A stretch of DNA of 64,000 nucleotides from Callorhinus ursinus (taxonomy: Eukaryota > Chordata > Mammalia > Carnivora > Otariidae): positions 20,051,352 to 20,115,351 of the forward strand of contig NW_020312827.1 in assembly GCF_003265705.1 (NCBI RefSeq). The letters run 5' to 3'. Below, piece after piece: positions 58,997 through 64,000 of the stretch. The stretch's first letter is position 1. The number at the start of each line of letters is the position of its first letter. The position numbers were made by a program, and so were the translations under genes. A model generated the notes under the pieces. It was not told the DNA's origin. It searched no databases and saw only the letters and a program-made list of their open reading frames with translations.

Positions 58997-61900
58997 ATAG
59001 AATATAGTTGGTATGAGGTTGTGGGAGTGAAGAGCAGTAAAATATCTGGCAACCTAGCTTTGCACTAATTAACTTTGTCCTTGATCTTGAATAAAAGAGT
59101 AGATGTCTCTGAATGTCAGTGCCTCAACTATGGAATGATTTGGCTGGATCGTTAATGATTATGAGTAGTATTTACCATTCCTTCCAACTCAAACGTGTTA
59201 TGACATAAGTGACTAGAAAACAGTTATGATTTGAACACCTTAGTGGGAATGTGGAATAACTTAAAGTCCCTAGTTGTGATCTTTATAAGATCAAGAAAAG
59301 TTTTGGTGGGTTTGGTGGGACAAGGGGCAAGGAGGGGGAAGGTAATTGGCTGCTTGCTTATTCTTAAACTGCTGTTAACATTCTTTTTTCTCTCCACCCT
59401 GTCAGCTCAAGGGACACATTTTACTCTTAGCACCCCTCCTAAATTCTGAATTCACAATATGCCAGAAGATCATCAAAGTTGTCTTATTCCTTTCTATAAG
59501 TACCCAGAAACAATTATTCAAATGTTTGCCACTTACATGGAACTGAAAGCAGCTCTGGAAGAGTTGAGGGAGTTAGTATAAAGCTTCTGTCAGTGATGCT
59601 AGATGGAGGGGTGATAAGACTCATTGAAATGTAGATCGCAGAGAGAGAAGGTTTACAAAGCACTTAGAGAGTCTAAGATGAAAAGAATTATATTAGTGCC
59701 AAAGAGTATTATTCCATAAAATACCCTTTGTGACTGATGAGAAGGAGCTCAAATCTTCAAATAAAACATTTAATTCACACCTGACAGCAATTTTCAGAGT
59801 ATGGAACAAGCAATGTTAGTAATTCCATTCTTAGCCCAGGGAAAAACCGTGCAGCAGAAGAGAGTGGCAATAAAATAAATGTCTATGGTTCTTAAAAAAG
59901 AAAAACTCTGAAGAGAAAGGCCCTCTGGTAAAAAGAGTAAACCCCATGTGCTGGTCTGAATTCCTCTCACTTTCCATTAGTGGGTTAAGGGGATTACAAT
60001 GCCTGTGTTATTTCTGCACTGGTCTCACACACTAGTACACTCACACAGTTGACCCTTGGCATTTGTAGATTACGCATTTGTGTTGTTGATCATTTACAAG
60101 CAACTTCTGAAGGCCTTTGACTTGTGGTTGTCATTTTGCTGAAACCCCAGCGTAAATAAAGCTGGGTAGGAAGTTTGCTGAAATGAGTTAGTTAATGATT
60201 GAACTCAGGAACTACTTCTCAATGTGACTTCACTATTGTCTACTCCTCCGTTGGTTTGCATTAATTTCTATGAAGTAATATGCAAGATGGCCCCCCAAAT
60301 GGGGAAGAACCAGAAGCAAATGGTGGATTCATAAATCTGGGCTTTCATGGACCTACATGTTGGACCTAGGATAGACAATTACACCCTTTCTGCTACCATG
60401 TGTAACCAATTGAAAACAGAAGGTATAAGCAGATGAAGTATCAAAATATGTTTGGTTTCTAGTAAACTGGATTGGAGAATGCAGTTTGGCCTACTGTCAC
60501 ATTTAGTCTTCCCACTATTTTCCTCCTAGAATTAAACACGCCTATCTAGTCATAGCAGAGCACTAAACAAAAAAATAGGTCTTTGCTCCCAGCAACTTAC
60601 AGCAGTAAGAGAAGAAAAACATGCATGTTTTCTGCCTTACAGGGTGGTTTTGCTATCCTTATGAAATAGAACTTTCTATTCTCTTTGAAATATTAGGAAG
60701 TTCTTTTCTAGTTTGTGCTTTCCTCCTTGTCCCCTCACTCAGTCTTATCCAAGAAAAGAGGAGGATTTGAGTTAACGAGATTGAGAACAATTCATGGGAT
60801 ATATGTAGCAGAACACTTCTTGTTAGTTTTCAGAGCATTCTGCCCTCTTCAATTTGTGTGGAATAGTTGCTCACCAAGCAGCATTTCTTCACCTTATGGC
60901 AAAAGGTTCACTCAGGATGTTCTGAAAAGAGAGAAGGGTCCTCCAGATGAAAGTTTGTAAAAGCTTTACGCTATGTCACCAATCAAATACGCCCTCCTTC
61001 CTGGAGAAGGAGTAAGTAAAAGGTGGAAAGTAGGGCTAGAAGTATTTCTCATGGAAGCATGTGGACCCTTTGCTGTCTGAATTTAAGTTTTCCACACTTC
61101 CGTTTTGTTTCTGCAAGAACTCATTGAACATCTGCCAATAGTAGCAGTAACTACAATAAAAATAACATTCTAATAAGATAGGCCAAGGTATGTCACAGTA
61201 ACAAACAACCCTACAACCTCAATGATATAAAACATCAAAAAATTACTTCCTAATCACTCTCTATGACTACTGCAGATTGGCTAAGGACTAAAAACTAAGG
61301 GCAAATAGCAGATAAGAAGAAGAGAGGTATGGAAGATGCAGATATTCAAAACAGTTTTTTAAATATATGATTTAGTTCAAGAATTGTTGGAATACAATTA
61401 TTTATGGGTCTTCTGAGTTTCTGCCCATCTTACAAGGAAAGTACTGACAACTTTTGCTCTGGACTATCTTTTAAAATATACTAATATAGCAAGCAGCCTT
61501 GGAAGAGAGTGATAATTTCTCCCTTTAAAGCAGCAGGAATATATGCTTTCTATATAGTATAATACAAGTAATGTCTCCCTCCAGGAAAAATGGAAGACTT
61601 GTTTGCAGTTCATTATAAAAGAGTTATATTTCCCAATTTGGAGATGTTTGGCTATTGACACAAACCCACTGCAGCACCGAGCTAAACTGCTCCTCACATT
61701 GGACTTTAGGAACAAAGGGAATCAATGCAACCATGAGGCACAGACATCTTGTGGTGCTGTAGATAATAGTGTCACATTTCTCTGACTCAAGGAGCCCTGT
61801 ATCTCCTGTCAAGATCCATGAAACTGTGGCATGCTAACTTGTTACCTTATAAATGAGATAAAAATCTCAGACTCTTCTCAGTTAGAGACCCTTTCTCAGT

Positions 61901-62981
61901 TAGAAATTAAACAATTGGAGAAATTCAGCAGAAAGCTAGAAACTATTATAAAATGGAAATCTTAGAACTGGAAATATAGTAACCAAAACTGAGAACTCAA
62001 TAAACAGGTTCAATAGCAAATTAGACACAGCTACAGAAAGGATTAGTAAACTAGAAGATATATAGAAAGAAAATAGCCAAGTTGAAGCTTGACAGAGATG
62101 AAAATTACAAAAACAACTGAAGGTCTGTGTGAATCCATTCATAATTCCATTACCTCCCCATCCTAAAACAATTTTCAATTTAATATGTATCATAACTCAA
62201 GTACGTCTCTATACATTCACTTCAAGTGTGCATATATGTACTGTATGTTTATGTACTAAACAACATAGAGCACTTTCGTACTTTTAAAAGCTTTATCTTA
62301 GTGGTATTACAATGTGCTTGCTTTTGTTGCTTGAATCCTATATAAAACTCTTCTTACTAACTCATTTTCATTGACTCCTCATCTTATTTCAAATAACACA
62401 GCAAAATTTTCTTTTACATAATCAATGTATCTTTTGCCCCAAAATATTATATTGTTTTATATATTTAGTGATTCTAAATCTTTCCAGGTATTTCCATATT
62501 TATTTCCCAACTTCAGTCATAAACTAAAACATAGGCTAGAAAATAAAAATTGAAAACTAAGGAATACATTTAAAGAAAGTAAAACACTATGAGAGAAATT
62601 TAGATTAAATATCAGTACATGATAAGACCTGGAGAAAGATGTGAAATTAAAGCATTCAGGAAGCTCCTTTTAAAATTTATCAATTACAAAATTCATAAAT
62701 TCCCTAAGGAAGATGAAAAAGTGATCATCAGTGTGATTGAAAACTGATGGAAGAATAGATAATACAAAATGGTCCTCATTATCTCAGAGCTTTCATGTCA
62801 CAAGGTAATGGTGTCCAGTACAGATCATAAAGTGATGCTAAGAAATATTCAGTAACCAGACTAAACCATGATCAAATGGGATTTTCCATGAATAGGGGCA
62901 TGAGGCATTACAGAATGAATGATGTAGAGTTTCAGTCCATTTCAATCTTGGAAATACACAAATTTGTTCACTACAATTTCT
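58997..62981. other. Long stretch with no recognised gene
   Basis: About 4 kb of AT-rich sequence with chance frames. An unresolved old repeat lies near 61185-61330 ('cacagtaacaaacaacccta'). No exon or RNA gene was seen. Confidence 0.45.
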
Positions 62982-63002
62982 CACCAAGATAAACACTGAC
63001 AT

Positions 63003-63207
63003 GGTTATCAGAGGGAAGGGGTTTGGGAGATGGGTTAAATATGTAGTGGGGATTAAGGAGTGCACTTGTTGTGATGAGCACTGGGTGTCATGTGGAATTG
63101 TTGAATTATTATATTGTACGCCTGAAACTAATATAACACTGTGTGTTAACTACCTGGAATTAAAATAAAAACTTAAAAAGCAAAACAAAAACAAAAACAA
63201 AAAAACC
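63003..63207 (+). mobile_element. 5'-truncated carnivore L1 3' end, sense
   Basis: 'ggttatcagagggaaggggt', 'gtgatgagcactgggtgtca', 'gcctgaaactaatataacac' and 'taactacctggaattaaaat', then an A/C-rich tail. The TSD of about 21 bases begins 'caccaagataaac' at 62982-63002 and 'caccaaagataaac' at 63208-63229. It is one of the youngest-looking L1 copies here. Confidence 0.92.
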
Positions 63208-63229
63208 CACCAAAGATAAACATTGACAT

Positions 63230-64000
63230 ATGTCTTCCAACTCAAGAAAACTAAAGAAATAACATCTAGAATATATGGAATTTGAAAAATATCACTGACT
63301 GAAATAGGGAAAAAGATAATTCTAGCATATGAAAAATTCATTTTATTATAGCCATTGAAATGAGGAAAGACTTGCTCCAGTAAAAATATTCAAAAGAAAG
63401 CCTTAATGTCATTCCTGGAACAGGTTTTCTGTAATGAAAGTGATGAAGGTTAAGACAATATTTAATAGGGCACACTTTGTAATAGATATGTAAAAAGAAA
63501 GGTTTTGAACTATTTAATTTAATTGAACTTAAGCCTACCCCCAGAAAAGACAATTTGACCTCAGGCAGGACAGCTCTTGGCAGCTGAGACAAACCCTAAT
63601 GCAGCTGACACCTTGAGGTTATCTGATGGTTGTACTCCCTCAAGCTGGGCAGCCAGCCCCTCTTTGAAAAGAGAAAGAGAGAAATTTGGGATGCTCAGCA
63701 AAAACGCAAGCCTAAATCTTAGGAATATGGAGATCTTTTCTTCTTGGGCAGTCTTGTAATGGTAAGACTCCTCCAAACATCCACTCTTTACCTTCACCTG
63801 TACCCCTTCAGCTGACCTTTATTGATTATATCAATAAGCTACTTGACTTTTGGTTTGCTGTTGAGTTCAGCCAATGAGAATCACCTGCAAAAGATCAAAG
63901 GGCAATAGGAGAGGAAGCTCAGGGTGTTTATTCCCCTGCCTCAACAGTGACAGGCTTTAGAATAGCCGTATTCCCCCATCACAAGTCACCACTTCTGCTA
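63230..64000. other. No recognised gene to window end
   Basis: Short overlapping chance frames on both strands at 63338-63797. Unassigned. Confidence 0.45.

Overview
This window reads as mammalian nuclear DNA from a caniform carnivore. It is AT-rich, almost gene-free and full of interspersed repeats. The most telling signal is 13 copies of the tRNA-derived carnivore SINE (SINEC/Can-SINE), seven on the + strand and six on the - strand. Many have recognisable target-site duplications (TSDs) and the usual head, CT-rich middle and A-rich tail. Their heads read 'cgcctgggtggctcagtc', and none has the 'ggatccctgggtggcgcag' head of the young dog family. I therefore favour an arctoid (bear, seal or mustelid lineage) over a canid, by inference only. 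Carnivore L1 3' ends and older mammalian repeats (L2, MIR, MLT1/MST LTRs, MER5A) agree with this.

The only protein-coding homology I recognise is at the left edge (1-807). It is an intronless copy of UQCRFS1, the Rieske iron-sulfur subunit of respiratory complex III, cut by the window start. It stays open to its natural stop and keeps a 3' UTR, an AATAAA signal and a genomic A tract, so it looks like a processed retrocopy. One of its two Rieske cluster-binding boxes has lost its histidine (CTHLGC to CTPLGC).

Layout: 1-1 kb, retrocopy and a second A tract; 1-9 kb, mostly unassigned sequence with an MLT1 LTR, an antisense L1 and SINEs; 9.7-10.7 kb, an MST LTR nested in an MLT1 LTR; 11-15.7 kb, more MLT1, MIR and L2 plus a 74-bp duplication that keeps the empty site of a SINE; 16.4-17.2 kb, an L1 with an internal inversion; 19-28 kb, dense SINE/L1/MLT1/L2; 28-42 kb, scattered L2, MIR, MER5A and another hAT-like element; 42-46 kb, L1 pieces and an old direct repeat; 46-64 kb, MIR/L2 relics, a probable solo LTR, a SINE cluster and a young truncated L1.

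I see no multi-exon gene, no functional RNA gene, no CRISPR array and no operon-like organisation. Most of the window is either intergenic or inside a very large intron, and sequence alone cannot separate the two. The points worth a second look concern retrotransposition and local rearrangement, not a new gene system. Repeat family names come from recalled consensus features without a database search; boundaries without TSDs are approximate.
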